Origin: Psoroptes ovis
Taxonomy: Eukaryota; Arthropoda; Arachnida; Sarcoptiformes; Psoroptidae
Reading direction: 5' to 3'
NCBI GenBank assembly: GCA_002943765.1
Contig: PQWQ01000024.1
Location: 188,501-252,500 of the forward strand
Length of the DNA: 64,000 nt
The translations under genes and the position numbers were made by a program. The notes below the pieces were generated by a model, which did no database searches, was not told the origin of the DNA, and saw nothing but the letters and a program-made list of their open reading frames with translations. Of the stretch, positions 22,353 through 33,600 are shown piece after piece. The first letter of the stretch is position 1, and every line of letters starts with the position of its first letter.

Positions 22353-23627
22353 ATGGATTCACCACCATCACCGCCACCACCGGCAATGATTGATTCACAA
22401 CAGCCGCAACAGCAATTTAATCTAACACATTTTGCCATACAAGCAAATGAAACACTAAAAGAATTGTTAGAATTTGAGGATTCCTTAGATTCATTTATGG
22501 GTAATATGACTGGTACGGCTGAATCATTATATACGGCGTTAGAATTTTCGAAAATTTTTCATTATTTATCCGCAATATTCGGTATAATTGGTAATTTATT
22601 AATTATTATTATTTATATACGTAATAAACGTATCCGAAATGTAACGAATACATATATATTGAATGTGGCCATATCAGATTTGTTGTATGTAATAACTGTT
22701 CCAATATTTTTAATATCAATTTGGTCAAATTCATGGCCATTTGGTGAATTTATATGTAAATTATTATTATCCAAAGGTGCCATTCATCGTTTTGCTAGTT
22801 CATTATTTTTGTTGGTACTAATATTGGATACATATTTATCCATACTCAAGCCAACACTATCGAATCTTTGTTATCGACGGCCAATTAATACACAAATGAT
22901 TTGCCTGTTCGTATGGATAGTTTGCATCATCAGTGTGCTGCCAGTGTTTTATCATGCATCCACAATAACGGTGCCTAATTCGAACATAAATCATTGTGAT
23001 TTATTTTGGACCGGTAATAGTCGTGAAATATACATATGGTTTACCATAATATCGGCATTCATTATACCGACCGTAGTGAAAATATTGCTTTCCATCCCAC
23101 TGATATACACACTGGCTGGTGAAAATCAAGCCAATGATACGGTGGCCAGCGAAGGACAATATCAAGTGTTTGCTGAACGTAATAAACGTTCGGCTCATTT
23201 AATATTGACAATAATAATATTTCATATATTATGTTGGCTACCGCTTTGGATCTCATTAATCAGCGTTAATCTATTGCCAATGAATGAAATGCCTGATAAT
23301 TCAGCAATATTATTTCATATGATTAGTGGTTGTTTAGGTATGGCCAATACCGTATTGAATCCATTTATTTATTTTAAATTATCCAACGAGTTTTATCAAG
23401 GATTTGTTGAACTAAAACAATCGATTGTTTATCGTTCAAAATTATCATTATTTATATCATCGCCATCATCGAATAATTCGAATATTATTTCAAATAATTC
23501 AAATAATTCAACAATCAATAATCAAGACAATAGCCTTAATAAATCATCAAATACAAATGACAACAATTTTTTTCCGACAAATGTATTTCAAAGATATGAT
23601 GAAGAACGTAATCAACAGCAACAATGA
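22353..23627 (+). CDS. Class A GPCR, allatostatin C/somatostatin receptor-like, with DTY instead of DRY
   Basis: Seven-helix neuropeptide receptor, 424 residues in one coding exon; a splice acceptor at 22309 implies an upstream non-coding exon. N-glycosylation sequons lie at Asn23, Asn32 and Asn51. TM1 has GN at 80-81, TM2 NVAISDL (Asp109), ECL1 Trp128, and Cys135 and Cys215 can form the usual disulfide. TM3 ends LDTYLSILKP: Arg of the E/DRY ionic lock is Thr160. TM6 has CWLP (294-297) and TM7 NPFIYF (336-341). TNTYILN, SWPFGEFICK, the YRRP intracellular loop and LPVFYHAST resemble somatostatin/AstC receptors. The C-tail is Ser/Asn-rich. I would not go beyond AstC/somatostatin-like; ligand unknown. 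Confidence 0.82.
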   Translation: MDSPPSPPPPAMIDSQQPQQQFNLTHFAIQANETLKELLEFEDSLDSFMGNMTGTAESLYTALEFSKIFHYLSAIFGIIGNLLIIIIYIRNKRIRNVTNTYILNVAISDLLYVITVPIFLISIWSNSWPFGEFICKLLLSKGAIHRFASSLFLLVLILDTYLSILKPTLSNLCYRRPINTQMICLFVWIVCIISVLPVFYHASTITVPNSNINHCDLFWTGNSREIYIWFTIISAFIIPTVVKILLSIPLIYTLAGENQANDTVASEGQYQVFAERNKRSAHLILTIIIFHILCWLPLWISLISVNLLPMNEMPDNSAILFHMISGCLGMANTVLNPFIYFKLSNEFYQGFVELKQSIVYRSKLSLFISSPSSNNSNIISNNSNNSTINNQDNSLNKSSNTNDNNFFPTNVFQRYDEERNQQQQ

Positions 23628-23780
23628 ATGAATTTGATTCGATTTCGACAATCGAACCTTATTCATACATGGGCCATACATGAATGAAGGGCCAAATTTT
23701 TTTTTTCATTCGTTGATTTATTGATTTTAATCAAAGTTATTGTTATCACTATCATTGTTACTTGGGTTTGAGTTGATATA

Positions 23781-23867
23781 TATTAGATTGTCCCATAAGT
23801 TCTTGCGGTTTTTTTAAAATTTTTTTCCATTCGAAAAACGGCAAGAACTTATGGGACATCCTAATAG
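23781..23867. mobile_element. Hairpin MITE, class C (CCCATAAG ends)
   Basis: Class C has ends TTAGATTGTCCCATAAGTTC and GAACTTATGGGACATCCTAA and an inner TTGCGGTTTT/AAAACGGCAA stem. It is 150 bp past the GPCR stop and probably in or near its 3' UTR. Confidence 0.88.
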
Positions 23868-24098
23868 AACTAGAATTCATTAATCATTACTGAACATACA
23901 CAGTTGACATACACAATACACAAATCATTCGATTGACACATTTAATATTTCACTCATTGACAAACAAACATTTCATTAAACATTTCAATTTCATTTCAAC
24001 CATTTCATTTAAACAATTCATTTCATTTCATCGATTTTGAAACAACAAATATATTTAATAATATTGTTTATTTCATAATATATTTATATCAAAAAAAA

Positions 24099-24182
24099 TA
24101 TTGGGTTGTCTGAAAAGTTTTGACCGATTTTCAGACGGTTTTTCTAATTAATAAATCGGTAAAAATTTTTCGGACAACTCAA
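24099..24182. mobile_element. Hairpin MITE, class S
   Basis: Left end TTGGGTTGTCTGAAAAG; right end CGGACAACTCAA. The inner arm is TGACCGATTTTC against AATCGGTAAAAA. Confidence 0.83.
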
Positions 24183-24291
24183 AAAATAAATAAATAAATA
24201 AAATTTCATTGTATTTTAATTAATTTAATTTTGAATCTAATACGAATAAATTCCATTCGTTTTGGACGTTCCGAACGTTCGATTTCGTAAG

Positions 24292-24330
24292 TTTCCATGA
24301 AGATTTTGGCCCGAAAAATCTTCATGGAAA
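24292..24330. repeat. Short perfect hairpin
   Basis: A 16-bp stem, TTTCCATGAAGATTTT paired with AAAATCTTCATGGAAA, around the 7-base loop GGCCCGA. It lies downstream of a 10-bp palindrome CGAACGTTCG. It is not part of either repeat family. Confidence 0.7.
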
Positions 24331-24448
24331 TCTTCAAGACATTTTAAATTAAAAATGTTTGGCTCGATCGAAGAAGATATTCCTTTTGTTTCAATTTAGA
24401 AATAATTCCAATCATTTGATTTGAAATTGAAATTTTTCATTTTATATT

Positions 24449-24533
24449 TAAGGTTGTCCGAAAAGTTTATTCGGCTTAATCGAATAGAGTCGTGAATGAA
24501 AATCGATCAAAACTTTTCGGACAACCTAATTTA
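24449..24533 (-). mobile_element. Hairpin MITE, class A, reverse orientation
   Basis: Left TTAAGGTTGTCCGAAAAG; right CGGACAACCTAATTTA. The centre is CGAATAGAGTCGTG. Confidence 0.85.
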
Positions 24534-25001
24534 TTTGTTCTATTTTTGATATGTCTTTGTTTATTCGGTCGGTCGGTGGCTGCTGTTGCGGAATGTTTTC
24601 TTATCAAATTTTCATTATTTCTTAAAGATGGTAAAACATTCACACACCAAATGATCCCATGGATTTTCTTTGGTCTCATCGTTTGTTGTGTTTGTTCATT
24701 CGATTATTTTCTTGTTTGTTTGTTTGTTTATTGGCTGTTGTTATTAATATTCATCAAACAAAATGTTCAGCAAAATTTCCATTGAACACAAATGAATCGG
24801 GGCTAAAACAATCGGATATGTTCGATTGGTTGTTGGCTGTTGTCAATTTCAATTTAAATTGTGTAAGACATCGTATAACAATGTACCAAAGCAGCAGCCC
24901 TAGCATATGATACTTTCATCATCATCATCAATTTTGACAGAATTTTTAAAAGGGTACACTATTCTCACAACACAACAACCGATTTCATTTGATTATTGAT
25001 A

Positions 25002-25090
25002 ATATTAGGTTGTCCTAAAAGTTTTGGCCGATTTTCCAATCGATTTTCTACCGTATAACCGGTGGTAAACTTTTCGGACAACCTCAATAT
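25002..25090. mobile_element. Hairpin MITE, class S
   Basis: Left TATTAGGTTGTCCTAAAAG; right CGGACAACCTCAATA; inner TACCGTATAACCGGTGG. Confidence 0.83.
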
Positions 25091-25444
25091 ATTTGAATTG
25101 AAATGTTTTCGAAAGATCCTGTGAAAATCCTTAAGAAAATCGAAAAAAATTCTCGATAATTTCAATTTGATCCAAGGCACTAAAGAATTGTCAAAGTTTC
25201 AAATATGTTTTTTGTTTTCCAGGGTTCGCATCTGAGTAATTTAAATTTTGATTCAATTTGAAATCTCATTGAATTCGAAAAAATACATGTACCCAGAGTG
25301 TACTCATAATTTTTGAACAAAAACAATTTTCGATAACAAAATCGAATCGATCATATTCAGATAATTCTGAGTGTTTGAGTGTTAACAATGAATCAACAAT
25401 AAAGATAATACATTCGATAATAGCGTTCAACACTTCAATCGATA

Positions 25445-25536
25445 TATTAGCATTGTCCGAAAAGTTTTGGCCGATTTTCATGTAGCAACTCTATTCGATT
25501 ATACCGAATAAACTTTTCGGACAACAGCCTAATATA
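25445..25536 (+). mobile_element. Hairpin MITE, class A, forward
   Basis: A near-consensus copy: GGCCGATTTTCATGTAGCAA first, right end CGGACAACAGCCTAATATA with the extra-triplet terminus. Confidence 0.88.
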
Positions 25537-25719
25537 TGAGTGTGAAGAATTTAAGTATAAAAATAAATATAAATCTTTTTGATCAAATCAATTCAAAGAA
25601 TAAAAAAAAAATTCAAATAATTATTTTCATTTTTTATTTCCATTTTTTTTTCTATGACGAAAATATAAAATACAAAATACAAATACTTTCAATCATAAAC
25701 ATCTTGAAAGATTTATTAT

Positions 25720-25802
25720 TATCAAGGCTGTCCGTAAAGTATTGGCAGATTTTCATTAGCAACTCTACGAATTAAGCCGAATGAACTTTTCGAACGACCT
25801 AA
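25720..25802 (+). mobile_element. Hairpin MITE, class A, forward
   Basis: Left CAAGGCTGTCCGTAAAG; right CGAACGACCTAA. It has lost the TCGATT part of the centre. Confidence 0.8.
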
Positions 25803-26903
25803 AAATTTATTATTATTTCTCAAAAGTAAATATATATTCTGGGAACATATATTTATTCCTGGAATTTTCTTTGTATATTTATTTTATGTGTGTGTTTACA
25901 TGTTTCATTGAATCATTTTTGTTATTTCTTATTTGAAATTTTTGAATTATTCTCGTTTTGTTACACTTTTATTCTATTCAATTCATTCATTCATTGTTCA
26001 TTGTTGTTGTCATCGTCATTGAATCAAGATTAAATTTGAATTTAATAAATTTTTCGTCGGTGTATAAAATATGTTTGGTGTGTTTGATATTCAAATTCAT
26101 TTCATTCATTCATTTCGTTTACTTGCTTGCTGGTATCACATATGCTGCTAAATTTGTCATGCAATCAATATTAAAATATTAAGCATAATTTGCATAACAA
26201 TCAGTGGTAAGAGGATTCAAAATACACACACAAAAATTACATTGAATTACAGCGAGAGATTCCGAAGACTTTAGGGCAAATCTATGGTCAAGACTGGTTG
26301 ATTAGGTGGTCAAATATAATCTCGACTGCCCATCAGAGTCTCAGAATCTTACGAAAATAACTATCATTAGTGGATTCTTGTCTTTTCCTGGATTCCATTT
26401 CTTGGAATCCGAATCATTTCTAGGTTTCTAGGTCCTGGCCATGTTTCTAGACTTGAGACTTCAATTCGGAAAAAAATTCCACCTGAACCAGACAACTGAA
26501 CTTGGACAAAGAATTAGGAAATGTTTCTGGATCTATGAATCAATATTTATGTCTTTAAAAAATATTTTCCAAATGCCCAAATGATGATGACAAAAAACAT
26601 ATCGAATAATCAATGAATGGCCAAATGGGTATCTGGCAAACCATTATCATCATCATTCATCATCATTTTTTATTTTTATTTTTTCGAATGGTCGATTTTT
26701 CGAAATCAAATTTGAAACATTTTCGCCCAAGAAAAAAAAACAAAGAAACTAAATGAATGGGAATTTTGAGAAATGGCTGCGAATTGAGAAATTATTTTGA
26801 TTGAATCTTGATCGATTTGTGCACCGAATACATCGAAATCATTCATTCATTGAGATGGACGATAAATTTTTTTTATCAAATAAACATATCAAAAACAACA
26901 AAA

Positions 26904-26992
26904 ATATTAGGCTGTTGCCCGAAAAGTTCATTCGGCTTAATCGAATAGTGGTTGCACATGAAAATCGGCCAAAACTTTCCGGACAACTATAA
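26904..26992 (-). mobile_element. Hairpin MITE, class A, reverse orientation
   Basis: The left end TATTAGGCTGTTGCCCGAAA is the triplet-insertion terminus; right CCGGACAACTATAA. Confidence 0.84.
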
Positions 26993-27097
26993 AATAAATC
27001 TAAAAATAAATGTCAATGAATGTCACATTCATATATATATTTGATGCTTTAATGTATCTCAAAAGAAAAAATTTCCAAATGATGAATTGAAACAATA

Positions 27098-27120
27098 TTT
27101 TTTTTTTTTTTTTTTTTTTT
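27098..27120. repeat. Poly-T tract
   Basis: A run of 23 T. No retroelement body was recognised beside it. Confidence 0.85.
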
Positions 27121-27259
27121 GATTTATATGACTCTCATTCTGGTTCAAAGAATTTTGATTTTTGATTCAAATGGAATGATTTTCCAAAAAAAAAAATGAA
27201 AAATGTTCAAAGATTTTTCTTTGTCTATCTATGAAATCAAAATCCAATCAAAGATAAAT

Positions 27260-27347
27260 ATATTAGGTTGTCCCTAAAGTTTTTTGCCGATTATATCGTA
27301 GGAAATCGAGGGAGAAAATCGGCAAGAACTTATCGGACAGTCTAATA
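27260..27347. mobile_element. Hairpin MITE, class S
   Basis: Left TATTAGGTTGTCCCTAAAG; right AACTTATCGGACAGTCTAATA. The CCCTAAAG/CTTATCGG ends are intermediate between classes S and C. Confidence 0.86.
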
Positions 27348-27797
27348 TTTTGTTTATTTGGTTCCTTGTTTCCGTTCCATAAAAAAAAATTTATTTTTAG
27401 ATTTCGGAATATTTCGTTGATCATCATTGGTTGAAATCCGCATTGAAAATGTGTGAATTGAATTTTTTTTCAAAAATTTAAATGACATTTCGGATGCCAA
27501 AACAATTTGTAATTTCCAATTTCAGGCCTTTCACTGGAATCAGGAATTTTCGGAATTTTTCGAAAAATTTAAAATTGAATTTTGCCCCCGTTTGTTTTCC
27601 CACGAATCAATCACAATCCATCTAGGACAAAATTCCTCATTAATGGCGATTAATTAATTTTTCGATTTTTTCTAGGGAAATTAACACATATGAAAAACAA
27701 TTTTAATTATCCGCATTGGAAAATCTTGCACACAGATGTTATTTCAATTGTCAACAACAATTTTGAGCCATTAATTGTGACAAATCACAAATATTTT

Positions 27798-27883
27798 CGA
27801 TTGTCCGAAAAGTTATGGCCGATTTTCATGAACAACTCCGATTGATTAAGTCGAATGAACTTTTCGGACAACAGCCTAATATA
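27798..27883 (+). mobile_element. Hairpin MITE, class A, forward
   Basis: Left CGATTGTCCGAAAAG; right CGGACAACAGCCTAATATA; centre AACTCCGATTGATTAAGTC. Confidence 0.85.
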
Positions 27884-28209
27884 TTTTCAGGGCAAACAAA
27901 CAATTAAGTTACCAAATTTTTATTCTTAGAATTCTTTATAATTTACTTTTAATTTTCCTTAATGATTTCTAAATGATTCCCAAAAATGCATTTCATTTCA
28001 TTTAATATATGTGTTCAAGTTATGGTTCACATATGCTTTGAAATTCCATTTAATTGTCGTTTTAATTTAATGAATAAAATTTCTGGTTCAATTTGTTTCC
28101 AACTATTATAAATTCATGCACACACACACGTGTTAGCTAATTGTTTGTGTGTGTGTGAGGGCAGGCAGAGGAATTTCAGAAAGTTTGAAATAGAGACATC
28201 ATAAGAATA

Positions 28210-28299
28210 TTTAGGTTGTTGTCCGAAAAATTCATTCCGCTTAATCACGATAGAGTTTCTAAATGAAAATTGGCCAAAACTTTACGGACAACACTAATA
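28210..28299 (-). mobile_element. Hairpin MITE, class A, reverse orientation
   Basis: Left TTTAGGTTGTTGTCCGAAAA; right ACGGACAACACTAATAA. The centre CACGATAGAG is shared with the copy at 46.25 kb. Confidence 0.85.
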
Positions 28300-28392
28300 A
28301 TAAGAATATTCGGTGAATTTGTCAAATTATTCTTTTAATAAATTTGTCAAAATTATTATTCTTAGAAAAATGAAAGTAAAATATTTTCACAT

Positions 28393-28394
<2 letters not shown>

Positions 28395-28423
<29 letters not shown>
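28395..28423. repeat. (TC)n microsatellite
   Basis: About 14 TC units followed by TGTGTGC. Confidence 0.85.
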
Positions 28424-28428
<5 letters not shown>

Positions 28429-30636
28429 CACCACACACATATGTATAAGCCTTCAAAAACGAAAGCCGCAAAATTTTCCATATCGCACACGCGTATCTGT
28501 TTCACAAAGACATTATTCTTAGGCATTACGCGCATGTGTTTGCTTCACTGCAATATTTCAATGTGCAGTACACATATTAAGGCAAAGTTTCTGTGCGAAA
28601 AATTATTTTTGGTCGAAATTATTTGATTTAATTCGAAATTTTGACATTGTTTCAATATGTGTGTGTTTCGATCATCATTTGTCCAAGATGCTGCACATCG
28701 GAGAGAGGACACACACGTTTATTTCTTCTCATAAATTCAACTCTTTCAACACTTTAATTTCAAATTGATCATATAAAACATATGATTTTCCTTCGATCTA
28801 TTTTTTCAACACTGTGAATTGAATCCATAATGCTTTTATTGATGTGTATTTATGATGTTTGTGAATCATAAAAAATATTTAAAAAAATTCAAATAATATT
28901 CCATCGAAACATTTGATGAACTATAGCCTCTCTATGTGTGTGCGTGTTTGTGTGTAGGTGCCTGAATTTTTACACAGTTAATATATGAATGTGTATTCAA
29001 TTGGTGTGAAATTTTTTGAATGGTTGAACCCTAAAGAGTTTTTAATTTATTCCAAAAATTCAATTCATTTATTTATTGAATCATGTGAAATATGGAAATT
29101 TTCAAAAATTTTCAGAAAATTCAATTGAAATTTACACCAAAGTTTTCGATTATTTACAATTTAACAGTGATGATAATACCGAAGTATTTGTTATTCAAAT
29201 TTCAAACACGTATTATGTTGGCCAATATGAATTGAAATTGAAAAAATTGAATTTAAATTCATGAAAAAATATTCTCCAGAATTTTAACAGTGGAATTCAT
29301 TGATCGATAAATGTGTTTGGTGTGTTTAAAAAAAAAATATGTGTGAAAACTATAGCTTTGAAAATGAAAAATTGGTGCATATTTCTTAATAATTCAATAT
29401 GAGATTCTTAATACAAAAATTTAAATAATTTTAAGTGTTTAAATGAATTCATTATTATTTTTCAACTCTTTATATTCTCAAATGATAATCAATGACTATA
29501 ATGATAGTAAATAGCGGTTCATATTAGCAGCAGCAGCAGCAAATAGTAAAGACCAAAGACCGAAAATTCAAATTTCAAATATTTTATTGATTCATTCATT
29601 GATTCAATATTCATTCATTAATTCATTTCATTCATTCATTTGTGATTCACTTTCAAATATTCATTTCATTGATTCGTGGTTCTATTTCGAATATTTTGAA
29701 TATATTTGTGTGTGTTTATTTTCGGTGTTTCGGTGAAATGTTTAATTTAATTTAAAAATATTGAATTTGAATGATTTGGAATTTGAATATATTTTCATTA
29801 AACAAAAATTGTATGAAACTAACCAAATCAATACGGGAATATTCTTTTCGAAACGAATGAAAGGGTTGAGATTTAAATGGGTGAATGAACAACAGTGGAG
29901 AGAATTGAAGCAAAATACTTGTAACAAACTCGAAAATATTCACCCGTGAAACGAAAATCAATCATTGATTTTAGTCAAAAATAATTTTTGTCTGAATAAT
30001 ATGACTAATAAATGTCTTTGTTGTGCCATTGTTTGGTTTGCCAATTCGTGTATTGTTTTTAATGAATTATTAGTGAAAATATTCGACATGTTTTATTCGA
30101 AAAACAAACAAACAAACGACAAATGATTCGACAACATATTGAATCAGCATTCATTCACGAATTCAAATTCAAATGCCTTTCAAAATCATCAAAAATTGTT
30201 TGTTTGTTTCTGTGTAATTCAATGATCATCTCAAATTAATTTTGAATTTTCGAAATGATTAGAGATATGTTTTTGATAGAAAATTGATCGAAATTCAATT
30301 GAAAAATTCAAAATGATATCCGCATTCATGTCCAAATTGAACCCAGCAGCATAATGACTTTATTTTATGGAACAAAAAATTCAATGTGATATCTCTCATT
30401 GTCCCCAGAAAATGAAATTTGATTGAATGAAATCAAATGAAATGAATTGATTTACCATTGTTGACCAGATACAACGTTAGGGCCTTAAAAATTTTGAAAA
30501 TTTCGATCAAATAAAGCTAAAAGATTGGCTTTTATTTAGTCTTAGTGGTCCTAGTGGTCCTAGGCTATGATGAATCAAATAATTTGAATTTTCAAGTGAT
30601 TTCTCTGAATAATATTGACAATTGAACAAAGCAAAC

Positions 30637-33600
30637 ATGGATTTAGAATTGAATTCATTAGTAAATTCAACAACACTGATCGCCACAATATCACTGGCAG
30701 ATACATCATCCTCAACAACAGTGACAACAGCTGCCACAACAGCGACTACAATCCCCGAATGGATTGAAACAATGCGTTTCGTTAAAATTAGTCTACTTGC
30801 CTTAATGTTTGTGCTGATATTTTGTGGCAACACTTTTGTATTGGTTGCATTGAATGTAAGTATATATTTATTAATATCTCAGTTATTTTAATACGAATCT
30901 GTTCATTATTAATATGCGATTATTTTAAATGCATTAATGATTATGCATTTATTTTAAATGAAATTAAATTTGAAAATCGAGGAAAAATCATTTTCAAAAA
31001 TAAATATTTCATTTACAAATATGTGAAAATTCATTTTCATATTTCATCTCCTCTGTATTAGGCTATTTATTGTCCTAAAAGTTCATTCGGCTTGATCAAA
31101 TGAAGACTTGCTCATGAAAACCGGCTAAAACTTTTCGGACAACCTTTTCATATTTATCATGTGCACAAATAAATAAATTTGAAAAATATGGAATGACTAT
31201 GAAAATATATATTTAATTGAAATAGTTGTAGGAGACGACAACTAATGTTCATTTAGTCTAAAAAATTCAGATAAATAATAAACATTGAAACATGATTTTC
31301 AATGAATGATTTTCCAGATAAATAAATAAATGTGAAAAAAATGAATTATCATCATTTCAAATGTTTAATCTGATGAATATTATTTATTTTGTGTGTCGAG
31401 TGAAAATTTACAAAAATTCACAGCGAGAGAGAGAGAGAGACCCAACTAGGTACAATCATATTTTGGCACAAATGTCATTAGTACCAAGTGGTAATTATCA
31501 GTGCTCAAAAATTGAAAAATACATCATTGAAAATAATGAAATTTCATCATTTTCAATTTCAAATTATTTCATGAAACATCATTTTTCCATAATGATTATT
31601 ATGATCATTTGTGTTGTTAATTTTGTGCGATATTTTAATCTATTAAGTTGTCCGGAAAATTTTTGGCCGGTTATATCGTAGAAAATCATTTGAAAAATCG
31701 GCAAAAACTTTTCGGACAACTGAATATTTTCAAAAATGATGAGAAATCAAATCAAATCAACAACATTTGTTTGTTTGTTTATTGAATCATTCAAAATTGA
31801 ATCATTAAAAATTTGAAATAAATCAGTGTGTAGGATGATGATGAAGCGAAGAGAAAGGGTTATGCAAGCATTATTTATGTAAAATGAAATTTTCCGCCTT
31901 GGAAAAGTTTCCTGGAGTCAAAAATGAGCGAATGAATCAGATTTAATGAGCGTTAAATTAACATTTTTTTTGTTCAGATTAATTTTTCAATTTAGTTTTT
32001 GAATTCAAAAATCATCAAAATCAGCTGTGAAACTTTTAAAATTCAAGAGTTTTAAAGGGTTTTGCAATGCAATTTCAATACAATGCGATTTTGCAATGAT
32101 AATCAATTATCATCAATTGGGTCCTGATCATCAATCGGGTCCTAGTCGTCGTTAATTACCAATTACAATCAATTTGATTTGATTTAATTTGATTTGTTTG
32201 ATTTATTTTATTATTTTTCACAGAATCGAAAATTACGCAAAAATCGAATGTATTTTTTTCTTGCTCATTTATCGATTGCCGATTTGGTAACCGGATTTTT
32301 TAATGTATTACCACAATTAAGTTGGGAAATCGCCAGACGTTTCTATGGTGGAAATATATTGTGTAAAATGATCAAATTCTTACAGATATTGGGTCCATAT
32401 TTATCATCATATGTATTGATTATGACATCGATAGATCGTTATCAAGCGATTTGTTATCCATTATCAAATAATTCGCTATCAAATACGAAACGTTCACGTT
32501 TAATGGTCATTTGTGCATGGATATTATCGCTGATGTTTTGTATACCGCAAACATTTATATTCAGTTATCAACGTATATTGCCATTATCAAATGATTCAAA
32601 TGGAATTAACGATAGTGATGATGATGATGATGATGTTACGAGTTATGAATGCTGGGCAACATTTCCCGTAAGTAATTCGTATTGATTGATTTTCTCCAAT
32701 TAATTAGATTCATTTTTTGGAATTAATTTATTTTGGTTGTCCGAAAAGTTTTTGCTGATTTTTCTAATTATTTTCCAACGATATAATCGATGAAAACTTT
32801 TCGGACAACAACCTAATATTTGGCAATTATTATTATTTTTATTGTTTGGTGTATTGATTTATTAATCAAAACCCATACACATATCTATCAAATTGCATAT
32901 GATCGAAGCCATAAAACTTTCGAATACAATTTCCATTTGTCTGCCTGTTCGGCAGCCAAACGATCGCATATTTTGAATTTTCATTGAAAAAATACAAATA
33001 AAAAACAATGAATATATATATCAATGAATAAATAAATAATCAAAAAAATAATAAAATTACTCATTTGGAATAATAATAAAATAATAATAATTGAATGATT
33101 GAAATTTGAAATTCAATAATAATAATAATGATGGAAATGTAATTCAAATGTGTAATTCAATCGCAAAATGTTTTCATCATGTATCAAACATATATATATT
33201 TCTGCCAAATAATGAATAATGTTTGAATCGAAATAATATAAAATACAAAATGAACATTCAATCAATTGGATTCTTCAACTTTATTCATAATTAATTTTTT
33301 AATATTTCTCATATTATTATTATTATTTCAAATATAATTACAATTTTTGAATCAATTTTTTGTTGTTTCAAATGTAATTATTTTATTAAATATAATTATA
33401 TTTAATAGAGTCATACATGAAAATAATTATTTTTTCATATTTCATATTTTCAAAAGTTTGAAATTATTAGTGCTTAATCATCTAAGATATTATCAATCAT
33501 GACATTGAAATCTTTTCAAACAATAAGTTAATACTAGTATAACACTGGGCAACCCTTTTTCAGTTGTGACATTTGAAAATGAAAATATTGAAAAAAACAA

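Larger units (their letters stand above)
23628..30636. other. Gene-poor stretch between the two GPCR genes
   Basis: 7 kb of AT-rich DNA with ten hairpin MITEs, microsatellites, a poly-T tract and a small hairpin. Open frames such as 25536-25775 and 29076-29264 are low-complexity and unsupported. Around 26.24-26.53 kb base composition is more balanced than its surroundings, without a recognisable gene. Confidence 0.55.
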
